A stretch of 64,000 nucleotides of DNA, taken from Elainella sp. Prado103. Its GTDB lineage: Bacteria > Cyanobacteriota > Cyanobacteriia > Elainellales > Elainellaceae. The stretch is from the NCBI GenBank assembly GCA_025454395.1, contig JALOOM010000004.1, forward strand, positions 1 through 64,000, given 5' to 3'. The translations under genes and the position numbers were made by a program. The number at the start of each line of letters is the position of its first letter. The stretch's first letter is position 1. This document shows positions 10,908 through 19,976 of the stretch, piece by piece. A model generated the notes under the pieces. It saw only the letters and a list, made by a program, of their open reading frames with translations. It did no database searches and was not told the DNA's origin.

Positions 10908-11861
10908 TCAAGAGCCAGATAAAGCAGCCAATTGCTCTACTTCCGCTGCGGCTAAGCGCCAACCGATCGCCCCTGCGTTTTGCCGCACTTGGTCAGCATT
11001 TTTAGCACCTGGAATCGGGATCACATTGCCTTGAGCAATCAGCCAATTCAGGGCAACTTGAGCCGGTGTGCGATCGTACTGTTCCCCTAAAGATTGCAAC
11101 AAGTTTAAGAGTGGTTCTAGCTTGTCCAAGCCTTTTGGACTAAATTGAGGGCTCAACTGACGTGCTCCAGTGGGAGTTATGGCTCGATCGGCACGATACT
11201 TGCCGGTCAACAATCCCTGGGCCAAAGGGCTATAAGCCAACAGGGTGATACCAAGTTCTTGGGCCGCCGCGGCCACACCGTTCCGCTCAATCTGACGCGC
11301 TAATAGGGAATATTGCACTTGGTTGACCGCTAAGGGAATGCCGCGATCCGCCAGCAGTTGATGGGCATGGCGCATTTGAGCGGCTGAGTAGTTGCTCACT
11401 CCGATCGCTTGAATGCGCCCCTGCTGCACTTCATCAGCGAGAGCCTGCATGAGGGTGGTTTGTCCCATGAAAAAATCAAACGGCCAATGCACTTGATACA
11501 GCGTGACAGTAGGAAGCTGCAATCGTTTCAGACTTTTGGTTAAGGCATCGGATACCGCATCGGCATTGAATCGCCAAGGTAAGGGAAAATACTTGGTGGC
11601 AATCGCAACGGGGACATCTCCTAGAGGCTTGGCTTGCTGAATAAATTGCCCCAGTAATCGCTCCGATTCCCCGAATCCATAAATCTCGGCGGTATCAAAC
11701 AGAGTCATGCCTGACTCGATCGCGGTTTGGAAGGCGTTTTTCAGCTCAGTCGCATCGTAATCTTTCCCATAGCTCCAGAACAAGTTATCCCCCCAAGCCC
11801 AAGTGCCAATCCCGATCGGCGGCACTGCAATGCCAGTTTTTCCTAATGTGACTGTTTCCAT
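10908..11861 (-). CDS. Aldo/keto reductase
   Basis: GIGTWAWGD..., LFDTAEIYG..SE, LYQVHWP, GVSNY, IPIPGAKN motifs. Confidence 0.92.
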   Translation of the reverse strand: METVTLGKTGIAVPPIGIGTWAWGDNLFWSYGKDYDATELKNAFQTAIESGMTLFDTAEIYGFGESERLLGQFIQQAKPLGDVPVAIATKYFPLPWRFNADAVSDALTKSLKRLQLPTVTLYQVHWPFDFFMGQTTLMQALADEVQQGRIQAIGVSNYSAAQMRHAHQLLADRGIPLAVNQVQYSLLARQIERNGVAAAAQELGITLLAYSPLAQGLLTGKYRADRAITPTGARQLSPQFSPKGLDKLEPLLNLLQSLGEQYDRTPAQVALNWLIAQGNVIPIPGAKNADQVRQNAGAIGWRLAAAEVEQLAALSGS

Positions 11862-11914
11862 GCTGCATAAATGTCTTTACAGGACTTAATATTTACCTTA
11901 GCGAAAGAGGACGA

Positions 11915-12886
11915 TTGATGCATCCAATTCGAGTCGGGATTGTGGGAACCGGATATGCGGCTAAGGCGAGGGCAGAAAGTTTGCAGTTCGATCCTCGATC
12001 GCAGTTGGTGGCAATTGCAGGTGGCCGGAATTGGTCAGCCACTCAACAATTTGCTGCGAGCTATGGGGCGGAAGCCGTGATCCACTGGTCTAACTTGATC
12101 GATCGCGATCTAGATCTGATCCTGATTGCCAACCTGAATGGCGAACATAGCAAAATTGTCCGGGCTGCCCTCGCGGCGGATAAACATGTGGTAGTTGAGT
12201 ATCCACTGGCGATTGATTACACCGAAGCGATCGAACTGGCTCAGTTGGCTCAGTGCCAAAATCGTCTGTTGCATGTCGAGCATATTGAACTGCTGAGTGG
12301 TATTCATCAGGCAGTTAAGCTGGCGTTGCCTGAGCTTGGCATCCCTTTTTATAGCCGCTATACCAGCTTGAATTCTCAGCATCCTGCTCCTCACAAATGG
12401 ACGTACTCACTGCCCCAGTTTGGGTTTCCGTTGATCGGAGCCGTATCTCGAATTCATCGCCTCACCGACCTGTTTGGTGCCGTAACGACGGTGCATTGCC
12501 AAGCTCGGTTCTGGCAGCGGGATGCAGAATTCTATCACTCCTGTCTTTGTACCGCCCAATTTAAGTTTGCTAGTGGTTTAGTAGCGGAGTTGACCTATGG
12601 CAAAGGGGAAGCCATCTGGCAAAGTCTCCGAGCCTTAGAGATTCATGGTGAGCATGGGGCAATTTTTGTCAACGGTGATCAAGGGCAACTTGTGAACTTG
12701 ACTGAAACGCGATCCTTGAATCTCGGTACTCGACGGGGACTCTTTGCGAAGGACACGGCTAGCGTCCTAGATTATCTAACGGTTGGTGCACCGCTATATG
12801 TCAGCCTGGATGCCAGTTTGTCCGCTTTGCAAGTTGCTGATGCGGCTAGACGATCGGCCGAATCAGGGCAACCGATTCATCTCTAA
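11915..12886 (+). CDS. Gfo/Idh/MocA family oxidoreductase
   Basis: VGIVGTGYAAKARAESL Rossmann motif; DKHVVVEYPLAIDYTEAIEL; true start may be MHPIRVG. Confidence 0.85.
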   Translation: MMHPIRVGIVGTGYAAKARAESLQFDPRSQLVAIAGGRNWSATQQFAASYGAEAVIHWSNLIDRDLDLILIANLNGEHSKIVRAALAADKHVVVEYPLAIDYTEAIELAQLAQCQNRLLHVEHIELLSGIHQAVKLALPELGIPFYSRYTSLNSQHPAPHKWTYSLPQFGFPLIGAVSRIHRLTDLFGAVTTVHCQARFWQRDAEFYHSCLCTAQFKFASGLVAELTYGKGEAIWQSLRALEIHGEHGAIFVNGDQGQLVNLTETRSLNLGTRRGLFAKDTASVLDYLTVGAPLYVSLDASLSALQVADAARRSAESGQPIHL

Positions 12887-13051
12887 TCTCAATTGCCCTG
12901 AATGGTTCTGCTGCCTCAATCGGCTTGATCTAGCCTGATCTACCGCCTCAAAGTATGGTTAACTCATTAAATTAATTGGTTAGTGGAAATTAGTTGGTTA
13001 GTGGAAATTAATCGGTTACTGGGCTGAATCGGCGACTGATAGCCTGTAGGC

Positions 13052-14347
13052 TTGCGGTTCAGGCTGGAGACTGTTGCTCAGCACCGCATCAGGAGGTTCA
13101 CTCTCGTGTCATCTCGCTCTTGTCTTACTCCGCCCTTAGGAGCCTTACAAGTTCCGGCTCGATCGCCACAAGCGGCTCGATCGAACATTTGGGTTTCGTT
13201 AGTGATTCCGACCTATAACGAAAGCAAAAATATTGCCGGTTTAATTAGCCAGCTCACTGTCCTGCTCGATCGTCGCTTACCTGGCGAATATGAATTGATC
13301 GTAGTAGATGATAATAGCCCCGATCGAACTTGGGCAGTAGCTCAACAGGCGATGGCTGATTATCCTCAGCTACAGGTCATGCGCCGTGAGGGTGAAAAAG
13401 GTCTGTCAACGGCAGTCATTCGAGGTTGGCAAGCGGCTCAAGGTGAGATTTTAGGGGTCATTGACGGTGATTTACAACATCCACCGGAAGTCCTGTTGAA
13501 TCTGCTGACGGCAATGCATCAAGGAGCTGATTTAGCAGTTGCCAGTCGGCATGTTGTTGGGGGAGGGGTCAGTGAGTGGAGCATAGTGCGACGGTTTTTA
13601 TCGCGAGGAGCCCAAGTATTAGGGCTCTTGATTTTGCCTAGCGTGGTGGGGCGCGTGTCGGATCCCATGAGTGGTTATTTTCTCCTCCGCCGGGATGTCA
13701 TTGCCGATCGTCGCTTAAATCCCTTGGGCTACAAAATTCTATTGGAAGTGTTGGGGCGGGGAAATATTGGACAAATCGCTGAAGTGGGCTATGTTTTTCA
13801 GGAGCGCCAAGCTGGCGAGAGTAAGGTGTCTTGGCGGCAGTATGTAGATTATTTGCTGCATTTAGGGCGATTACGATCGCGCGGGCGAATTTCCCATTTA
13901 CGCCACACCTATGGTGTCCCGATCCAGCGATTTATTCGGTTTGGGCTGGTGGGGTTAAGTGGCGTATTCATTGATATGGGAATGCTGTATCTACTCAGCG
14001 ATCCAGCAATGCTTGGTTGGGGCTTAACTCGCAGTAAGATCATCGCTTCAGAAACTGCGATCCTCAATAATTTTCTGTGGAACGATCGCTGGACTTTCGG
14101 TGATATTGCCAGGCAACAGAAAGGCTGGGCAAAGCGTGTGAAACGATTTCTCAAATTCAATCTGATTTGCCTGGCTGGGTTAATTTTGAATGTCCTGTTG
14201 TTAAATCTGCTCTACAACTGGGTGGGGCTGAATCGTTATTTGGCCAATCTGATCGCCATTCTAGCGGTGACCCTCTGGAACTTCTGGCTGAATCTGAAGC
14301 TAAGCTGGCGCGTGACCGATATACAAGAACCGAAAATTAAACGCTGA
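13052..14347 (+). CDS. Dolichol-phosphate mannosyltransferase-like GT2 fused to GtrA-like membrane domain
   Basis: VIPTYNESKNIAGLI...VVDDNSPDRTW...VIDGDLQHPPE, followed by FIRFGLVGLSGVFIDMGML...FLWNDRWTFG (GtrA). Confidence 0.9.
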   Translation: MRFRLETVAQHRIRRFTLVSSRSCLTPPLGALQVPARSPQAARSNIWVSLVIPTYNESKNIAGLISQLTVLLDRRLPGEYELIVVDDNSPDRTWAVAQQAMADYPQLQVMRREGEKGLSTAVIRGWQAAQGEILGVIDGDLQHPPEVLLNLLTAMHQGADLAVASRHVVGGGVSEWSIVRRFLSRGAQVLGLLILPSVVGRVSDPMSGYFLLRRDVIADRRLNPLGYKILLEVLGRGNIGQIAEVGYVFQERQAGESKVSWRQYVDYLLHLGRLRSRGRISHLRHTYGVPIQRFIRFGLVGLSGVFIDMGMLYLLSDPAMLGWGLTRSKIIASETAILNNFLWNDRWTFGDIARQQKGWAKRVKRFLKFNLICLAGLILNVLLLNLLYNWVGLNRYLANLIAILAVTLWNFWLNLKLSWRVTDIQEPKIKR

Positions 14348-14430
14348 GGTCAAGCAATAACAGATCTCAAGAACTTGACAAGATTGGAATCTAAAATTTC
14401 AGCAATCTTAGCAGTCGATAGGGTGGAATA

Positions 14431-15120
14431 TTACAGATGAATTTGGCTGAGGATAACCCGTAAGCTGTCATAGTCGTCCTTCAGTAAAATACTCAGCGAT
14501 CGACCGGCTTGCACCAACCAATCCCGATCGGCTTGCCGCAGGCGATAGATTTCCCGCAGAGCGGCGGCTACGAGTGCTTCTACAGGAGCACTGCTGAGCT
14601 GAAGTAAAGTCCTCAAAAAATCGAGCTGCTCACTGAATTGCACGACCTCTGCTGGTTCACAATAATAAACCGCCTGGTGAACCTGAGGCGGACGGGGTGG
14701 CAAGTGTTGATAAATAATCGTGTTTGCAGCAGCAGGATGATCCTTAGCCCCCTTAGAACCATTCCGACTGGCTGACAGTGGCTGATAGCCCACGATCGCC
14801 GCATGGAACTCAGTTTTGAGCATGGCAAAAATCTGGGGCTGCTGCTCGCGCAAATCTTGTAGTGACAGTCCCAAGGCCCTGGCCCGATGTACTGAGTCGA
14901 TCGGGCTCGTGGTCACATGGTAAATCACCGCAAAAATTTGATTGCCTGAGTCCTCATCCCTGGATTTAACCCAACTACCAAAGGGGGGCATGGCTGCAAA
15001 GTTCAGATCTTCTGGCTCCAAACACTGCCCTACAAATTCAGTCGTTGCAGTCTCAATCACTTCTGCAATGTAGTTAGGCGATCGGGCTTGAACGTTAAAT
15101 TGAGGCAAGGGTAGCCGCAT
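14431..15120 (-). CDS. HAS-barrel domain-containing protein, conserved cyanobacterial
   Basis: N-terminus PNYIAEVIETATTEFVGQCLEPEDLNFAAMPPFGSWVKS resembles the cyanobacterial HAS-barrel family. Confidence 0.5.
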   Translation of the reverse strand: MRLPLPQFNVQARSPNYIAEVIETATTEFVGQCLEPEDLNFAAMPPFGSWVKSRDEDSGNQIFAVIYHVTTSPIDSVHRARALGLSLQDLREQQPQIFAMLKTEFHAAIVGYQPLSASRNGSKGAKDHPAAANTIIYQHLPPRPPQVHQAVYYCEPAEVVQFSEQLDFLRTLLQLSSAPVEALVAAALREIYRLRQADRDWLVQAGRSLSILLKDDYDSLRVILSQIHL

Positions 15121-15221
15121 ATAGACCTGCCTTAAGCAGCAATGCCCCTGTTTTGCAGGGAAATAAATTTTGCAGGGAAATAAACTTCTTAGGAAATGTG
15201 TTGGAAATGTGTTGGAAAATA

Positions 15222-15416
15222 CTATTTCTTGGTTCGTCCCACAGTCGCATCCACAAGTTCCAATTCTGACAGACGAAAGGTGACCAGTTTATCCCAGTTG
15301 CCACCTTCAAATAACACTGCAACCTGGTTACTACTGATCCGTTGAACTAGACCTTGATAGCCATAGTAAATGTCGTCGGCATTTTTGACACGCACTGCTG
15401 AGCCTGGCAGAATCAT
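15222..15416 (-). CDS. ndhS: NAD(P)H dehydrogenase-like complex subunit S
   Basis: [56 protein letters not shown]3-like NdhS signature. Confidence 0.85.
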   Translation of the reverse strand: MILPGSAVRVKNADDIYYGYQGLVQRISSNQVAVLFEGGNWDKLVTFRLSELELVDATVGRTKK

Positions 15417-15612
15417 AATTGCTATAGGGCGCTAGTAGTATTGATGTTCTTATTTAGCTTACGGCATTTTGGCTTTCCGATCGAGCCTAAACCCTCAACC
15501 AAACGATAGAAATTTGCGATGGCAAGGGTCAGGTTTGCTCAAGGACAGCTCGTCAATGCGACGGGGGGCAGATAGCAACGGGAGAAGTTTGGGACATGGG
15601 TAACAATGACCT

Positions 15613-15660
15613 CAGATCTTCAAAATTTCAGATCTTCAAAATTTCAGATCTTCAAAATTT
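15613..15660. repeat. Three perfect copies of 16-bp CAGATCTTCAAAATTT downstream of rodA
   Basis: Direct reading. Confidence 0.95.
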
Positions 15661-15667
15661 CAGACCT

Positions 15668-16924
15668 TTAAAACTTCAAACGGTGACGATAGTTACTCAC
15701 AGACTCAACGATGCCTAAGGCTAAAAAATTGGTCAGTAAAGCCGATCGCCCATAGCTGATCCAGGGGAGTGGAATGCCCGTAATGGGGGCTAAGCCGATC
15801 GTCATGCCAATATTGATCAACACCTGAAAGATGATCATCGACAAGACCCCAACGGCCAACAGGGAGCCAAAATTGTCCTTCGCATTTTGCGCGATAATCA
15901 CCAGCCGCAGACAAATTAGCCAAAAGATAAGCAACACCATCAGACAGCCGATAAAGCCAAACTCCTCCCCAACGGCTGAGAAGATAAAGTCTGTATGCTG
16001 CTCAGGAATAAAATTGAGCTGGGTTTGGGTGCCTTGATTTAAGCCCCGTCCCAATAACTGCCCTGCCCCGATCGCAATGCGAGACTGGATCAGGTGATAA
16101 CCCCCCCCCAGCGGATCCTTATCTGGATCGAGAAATAGGGTCAATCGATCGCGCTGATATTCCTTAAGCACATGCTGCCAAACAAAACTGCCTAAGCCAC
16201 CGGCCACCAAGTTTGCAGTTGCCGCGACGATACTGCCAGACATGGCCCAAGGTAAGGTGCGCCAAGCAATCCAAATCACCAGCACAATCCAAAACAACCA
16301 TCCTGGCAAGAACACCCCGAAGAGAATAGCCGACACAATTGGAGAAACCAACAACAGCAACCACCCTGGGTTAGCATTGGCCCAATAGAGCATGCCCAGT
16401 GTAACTGCGCCGAAAACGAGGGAAGTTCCCAAGTCCGGCTGCATCATGATCAAAATCCAGGGAAGGGCGGCCACTGCCAAGGCTTTAATCACCATGCCTA
16501 AAGAACTGGCTCCCTGCTCATGCAAAACAGCCGCCAGAGTAATGATCACGCCGACCTTGGCAAATTCGGAGGGTTGCAGGTTAAAACTACCGATCGTCAC
16601 CCAACTTTGGGCCCCATTGGCCGTAGTACCAATAAAAATCACAATCAGCAGTGAAAGATTGGTCAGTCCATAAATAATCCAATGCCATTGGAGTAAGTTT
16701 TCATACCGCCACCGGGCTAGCATCAGGGTCGTAATCACCCCAATCAGACCTGTGACCCAATGGAGCCACCAAATCGTATCTCCGAGATGCAGTTGGGTAC
16801 TCCGAATGGTGATCCCACCAAACAAGGTTAGACTGATCGGCAGCAAAAACAGCAGCCAATCCATCTCTTGCCAAGGTTGGACGAAGGATTTCCAGCTAAT
16901 GCGGCTGAGCGGTTTTTGCAACAT
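15668..16924 (-). CDS. rodA: Rod shape-determining protein RodA (SEDS family)
   Basis: Multi-TM; LQPSEFAKVGVIITLA, GGGYHLIQSRIAIGAGQLLGRGLNQGTQTQLNFIPEQHTDFIFSAVGEEFG. Confidence 0.95.
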   Translation of the reverse strand: MLQKPLSRISWKSFVQPWQEMDWLLFLLPISLTLFGGITIRSTQLHLGDTIWWLHWVTGLIGVITTLMLARWRYENLLQWHWIIYGLTNLSLLIVIFIGTTANGAQSWVTIGSFNLQPSEFAKVGVIITLAAVLHEQGASSLGMVIKALAVAALPWILIMMQPDLGTSLVFGAVTLGMLYWANANPGWLLLLVSPIVSAILFGVFLPGWLFWIVLVIWIAWRTLPWAMSGSIVAATANLVAGGLGSFVWQHVLKEYQRDRLTLFLDPDKDPLGGGYHLIQSRIAIGAGQLLGRGLNQGTQTQLNFIPEQHTDFIFSAVGEEFGFIGCLMVLLIFWLICLRLVIIAQNAKDNFGSLLAVGVLSMIIFQVLINIGMTIGLAPITGIPLPWISYGRSALLTNFLALGIVESVSNYRHRLKF

Positions 16925-17005
16925 GGTCTCGTTGAAATGATGGATGATGGCAATGAATTGCAGGTTGTGACCGAAACCTAACTGAAACCTAACTGAAACC
17001 TAAAC

Positions 17006-18076
17006 CTAACTGAGGGCTGCGACTGAGATCCCTGCTGCAATCCGTTGGGCAATGTGGGTTAAGGCTTGGGCTGAGGCAGAGTCTGGTCGATCGACCACAA
17101 TTGGGATGCCCCGATCGCCTCCTTCTCTTAAAGGCATTTCCAGTGGCACACAGCCCAACAGCGGCAAACCTAATTCTTTTGCGGTCTTTTCGCCCCCCCC
17201 AGAACCAAACAAATCATATTGGCGATCGGGCAGATCAGGCGGAATGAAATAACTCATGTTCTCGACGATTCCGAGGACGGGCACCTGCATTTGTTGAAAC
17301 ATGCGTAGTCCCCGCCTTGCATCAATCAGAGCAACGGTTTGAGGCGTAGTGACAATCACTGCTCCAGCCAAAGGAACTGCTTGAGTCAAGGTGAGTTGAG
17401 CATCCCCTGTCCCTGGCGGCATATCCACGATCAAATAATCTAACTCGCCCCACTGAACTTGATAAAGAAACTGCCGAATAATCCCATTGAGCATCGGCCC
17501 GCGCCAAATCACTGGCTGATCCGGATCGATCAAGAATCCCATGGATACCAGCTTAACGCCGTGATTGAAAGCGGGTTCTAAGACTTCACCTTGAGCACCC
17601 TGCTGCACCATTACCTTCGTGTTTGCTAAGCCCAACATGGTGGGTGCATTTGGTCCGTAAATGTCGGCATCAATCAATCCGACTTTGGCCCCCGCCTGTG
17701 CCAATGCCACGGCCACATTCACGGCCACCGTGCTTTTTCCCACGCCTCCTTTACCACTAGAAACTGCAAAAATATTCTTAATGCCACTGATACCTGTGCG
17801 ATCGGGCAGGGCTTTCTGCTGGGGGGTTTCAGCGGTGACCTCCACTGTGACAGTTTCTACTCCAGGCAGTGTTTTCACTGCACGTTCACAGTCTTCTACG
17901 ATGAATTGCCGTAAAGGGCAAGCCGGGGTTGTTAAAACCAGGGTAAAGCTGACGTTGCCCCCCTCCACCTGAACATTGCGAATCATATTGAGTGCAACTA
18001 GACTTTTGCGCAATTCGGGATCTTCAACTGGACGCAAAATCTCTAGGACTTGGCTGGAATCAATTGTTGTGGGCAT
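17006..18076 (-). CDS. Mrp/NBP35 family ATP-binding Fe-S carrier protein
   Basis: DUF59-like N-terminus, IFAVSSGKGGVGKSTVAVNVA, DADIYGPNAPTMLG, DYLIVDMPPGTGD. Confidence 0.93.
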   Translation of the reverse strand: MPTTIDSSQVLEILRPVEDPELRKSLVALNMIRNVQVEGGNVSFTLVLTTPACPLRQFIVEDCERAVKTLPGVETVTVEVTAETPQQKALPDRTGISGIKNIFAVSSGKGGVGKSTVAVNVAVALAQAGAKVGLIDADIYGPNAPTMLGLANTKVMVQQGAQGEVLEPAFNHGVKLVSMGFLIDPDQPVIWRGPMLNGIIRQFLYQVQWGELDYLIVDMPPGTGDAQLTLTQAVPLAGAVIVTTPQTVALIDARRGLRMFQQMQVPVLGIVENMSYFIPPDLPDRQYDLFGSGGGEKTAKELGLPLLGCVPLEMPLREGGDRGIPIVVDRPDSASAQALTHIAQRIAAGISVAALS

Positions 18077-18163
18077 TGTGTCTTTGCTTCTGGTGTTCTC
18101 TACCTGGAATTCCCATGAATTGATCAGAAGATTAAGTATTTCTTCTCACCTTCTCTCTAAATT

Positions 18164-18829
18164 TTAGCTCCAGCGTAGACCCGGATTGATGCCGACGGCT
18201 GCCAAGATTTCTCCAATGGAGATGATTAGAAAAAATAAACCCAACCAATCTAGCCCAGGACGGCGAGCCCGCACAGGTGTAGACGATCGCTCTTGTTCAG
18301 CAGCATGAACTAATTCTCGCGCTACTTTGGCAGCATGGGGCTGCATCACAGACCATACGAGCGGCGATAACCAGCCCTTTAAAGTGACGGAGTAAGAAAC
18401 GCAGGTGCCACAGACCGTAGATTCAATTTGGTAGGTCACATGTTCCTCCAGTCCAGGTAGCACTAGAACTCGTACGCTCAACAGCTCTTGAGGGAGTACC
18501 CGTTCTACAAAAATCTTCAGTGGAATCGGCACCAGCCGACTGACGGCCTGATAGATTAGGCCTGGCGTAGGAATCAACCCATAGGGTACATTCGTTTTTG
18601 CTAGGAGTGGATGCCAGGATACATCACCTATATTCATAACCTTGTTCCACAGTTCATCCACAGAAGCAGAGCTAAAAACTTGATAGGTTTCTACCAAAGG
18701 TGTCAATGGTCTTGGCTTAAAATGAATCACGCTTAACCAGAAGTCCAGCATTACAACACTTCTCCAGTCATCAAGATTAGAAATTAGATGTCGGTAAGCT
18801 GAAGCCTCGCTAGTTTCGAGTTTCACCAA
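18164..18829 (-). CDS. SRPBCC-like membrane-anchored protein, conserved hypothetical
   Basis: TYQVFSSASVDELWNKVMNIGDVSWHPLL...; C-terminal TM; true start may be internal MLDFWLSV. Confidence 0.45.
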   Translation of the reverse strand: MVKLETSEASAYRHLISNLDDWRSVVMLDFWLSVIHFKPRPLTPLVETYQVFSSASVDELWNKVMNIGDVSWHPLLAKTNVPYGLIPTPGLIYQAVSRLVPIPLKIFVERVLPQELLSVRVLVLPGLEEHVTYQIESTVCGTCVSYSVTLKGWLSPLVWSVMQPHAAKVARELVHAAEQERSSTPVRARRPGLDWLGLFFLIISIGEILAAVGINPGLRWS

Positions 18830-19097
18830 CTGTCGATCGAAAAACTGTTGATCGAGTAATGAAGGTAAGTCGATCGAACAAAATCAACTGTTGATCGGCT
18901 GATCGACCATGAACCTGGTAGAAAGATCTTGCATCGCTGCTTTCCAACAGTGCAGTTTCCTATCTCAGCCTTTTTCTCAGCTCAGTCTTTCATTTTAGAT
19001 GAACAGTTTCATGGGCAAAGATGTAACGGCAGTGCTAGTCAAAAAACTTCAAAATTGTGTAAAATTATAGATTGTGTCCATCATCCCCGTAAACTCT

Positions 19098-19334
19098 ATG
19101 GCTCGTAAATGCGTATTGACCGGCAAGCAGGCAAATAATGCCTACGCAGTTTCCCACTCTCATCGCCGTACTAAGAAGTTGCAGGAAGTCAATCTGCAAG
19201 AGAAGCGAGTATGGTTGCCTCAGGAGAAGCGCTGGGTCAAACTCCGCCTTTCAACTCGAGCAATTAAAACGCTTGAACGTAAAGGGTTGTATGCCATGGC
19301 GAAGGAAGCTGGGATCGATCTGGCGAAGTACTAA
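19098..19334 (+). CDS. rpmB: 50S ribosomal protein L28
   Basis: [29 protein letters not shown]...[18 protein letters not shown] at 19098. Confidence 0.97.
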   Translation: MARKCVLTGKQANNAYAVSHSHRRTKKLQEVNLQEKRVWLPQEKRWVKLRLSTRAIKTLERKGLYAMAKEAGIDLAKY

Positions 19335-19421
19335 CCCTGGACTCACCAACTCTGGACTCACACTGAGATTCAGAATTGCCTTATCAATACATCACATCTC
19401 CAGCAAGCAGCGATTCCGGTA

Positions 19422-19446
19422 AGCAGCGATCGATCGCTGCTTTTTG
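19422..19446 (+). terminator. Rho-independent terminator of rpmB
   Basis: Perfect palindrome AGCAGCGATC/GATCGCTGCT followed by TTTTT. Confidence 0.85.
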
Positions 19447-19976
19447 CTTTCTGGGTAAAAAAATCGGCATTTTGCCAATTGAGTCTACCAAGACGTAGTA
19501 TTAATGTTGATTTTGTCTGCGAAATCGGTTTTGATATCGCAAGAGCAATCAGTAATATAGAGCGATAAGTAAGACTTTTGAGCCCATCTGATCGGTTTTG
19601 CAGCCCGGATGGGAATCATGAATCCTCAAGCCTGCCCATCACTGGTTAAGCTACTTTTGCAATTTGGTTTGACCAATTTGACAAAGTGGTTCAGATCGAG
19701 GATGGCTTGACAGAAGGGCTTCACTGGATATGCATCCAGTTTCGGAGCTGATGCGTATTTTCATCACTCGTAATTCCTCTGTTGATTTGATCGCTTTAAC
19801 TTGTTAGGACAGTTTAGGACAGTGTTTATCGCGAAGAAACCCTCGATAAACTTTAGGAAAGCTTTACTTCCTGAGTCGCAGTTTCCGCTCTAAATTTCAT
19901 CTTGCCTGCTTGATCGATCATAAAACTCCCAGTATCCAAGATCCTTTCAACTCTTCCGTCCGACAGGAAAGCAGCT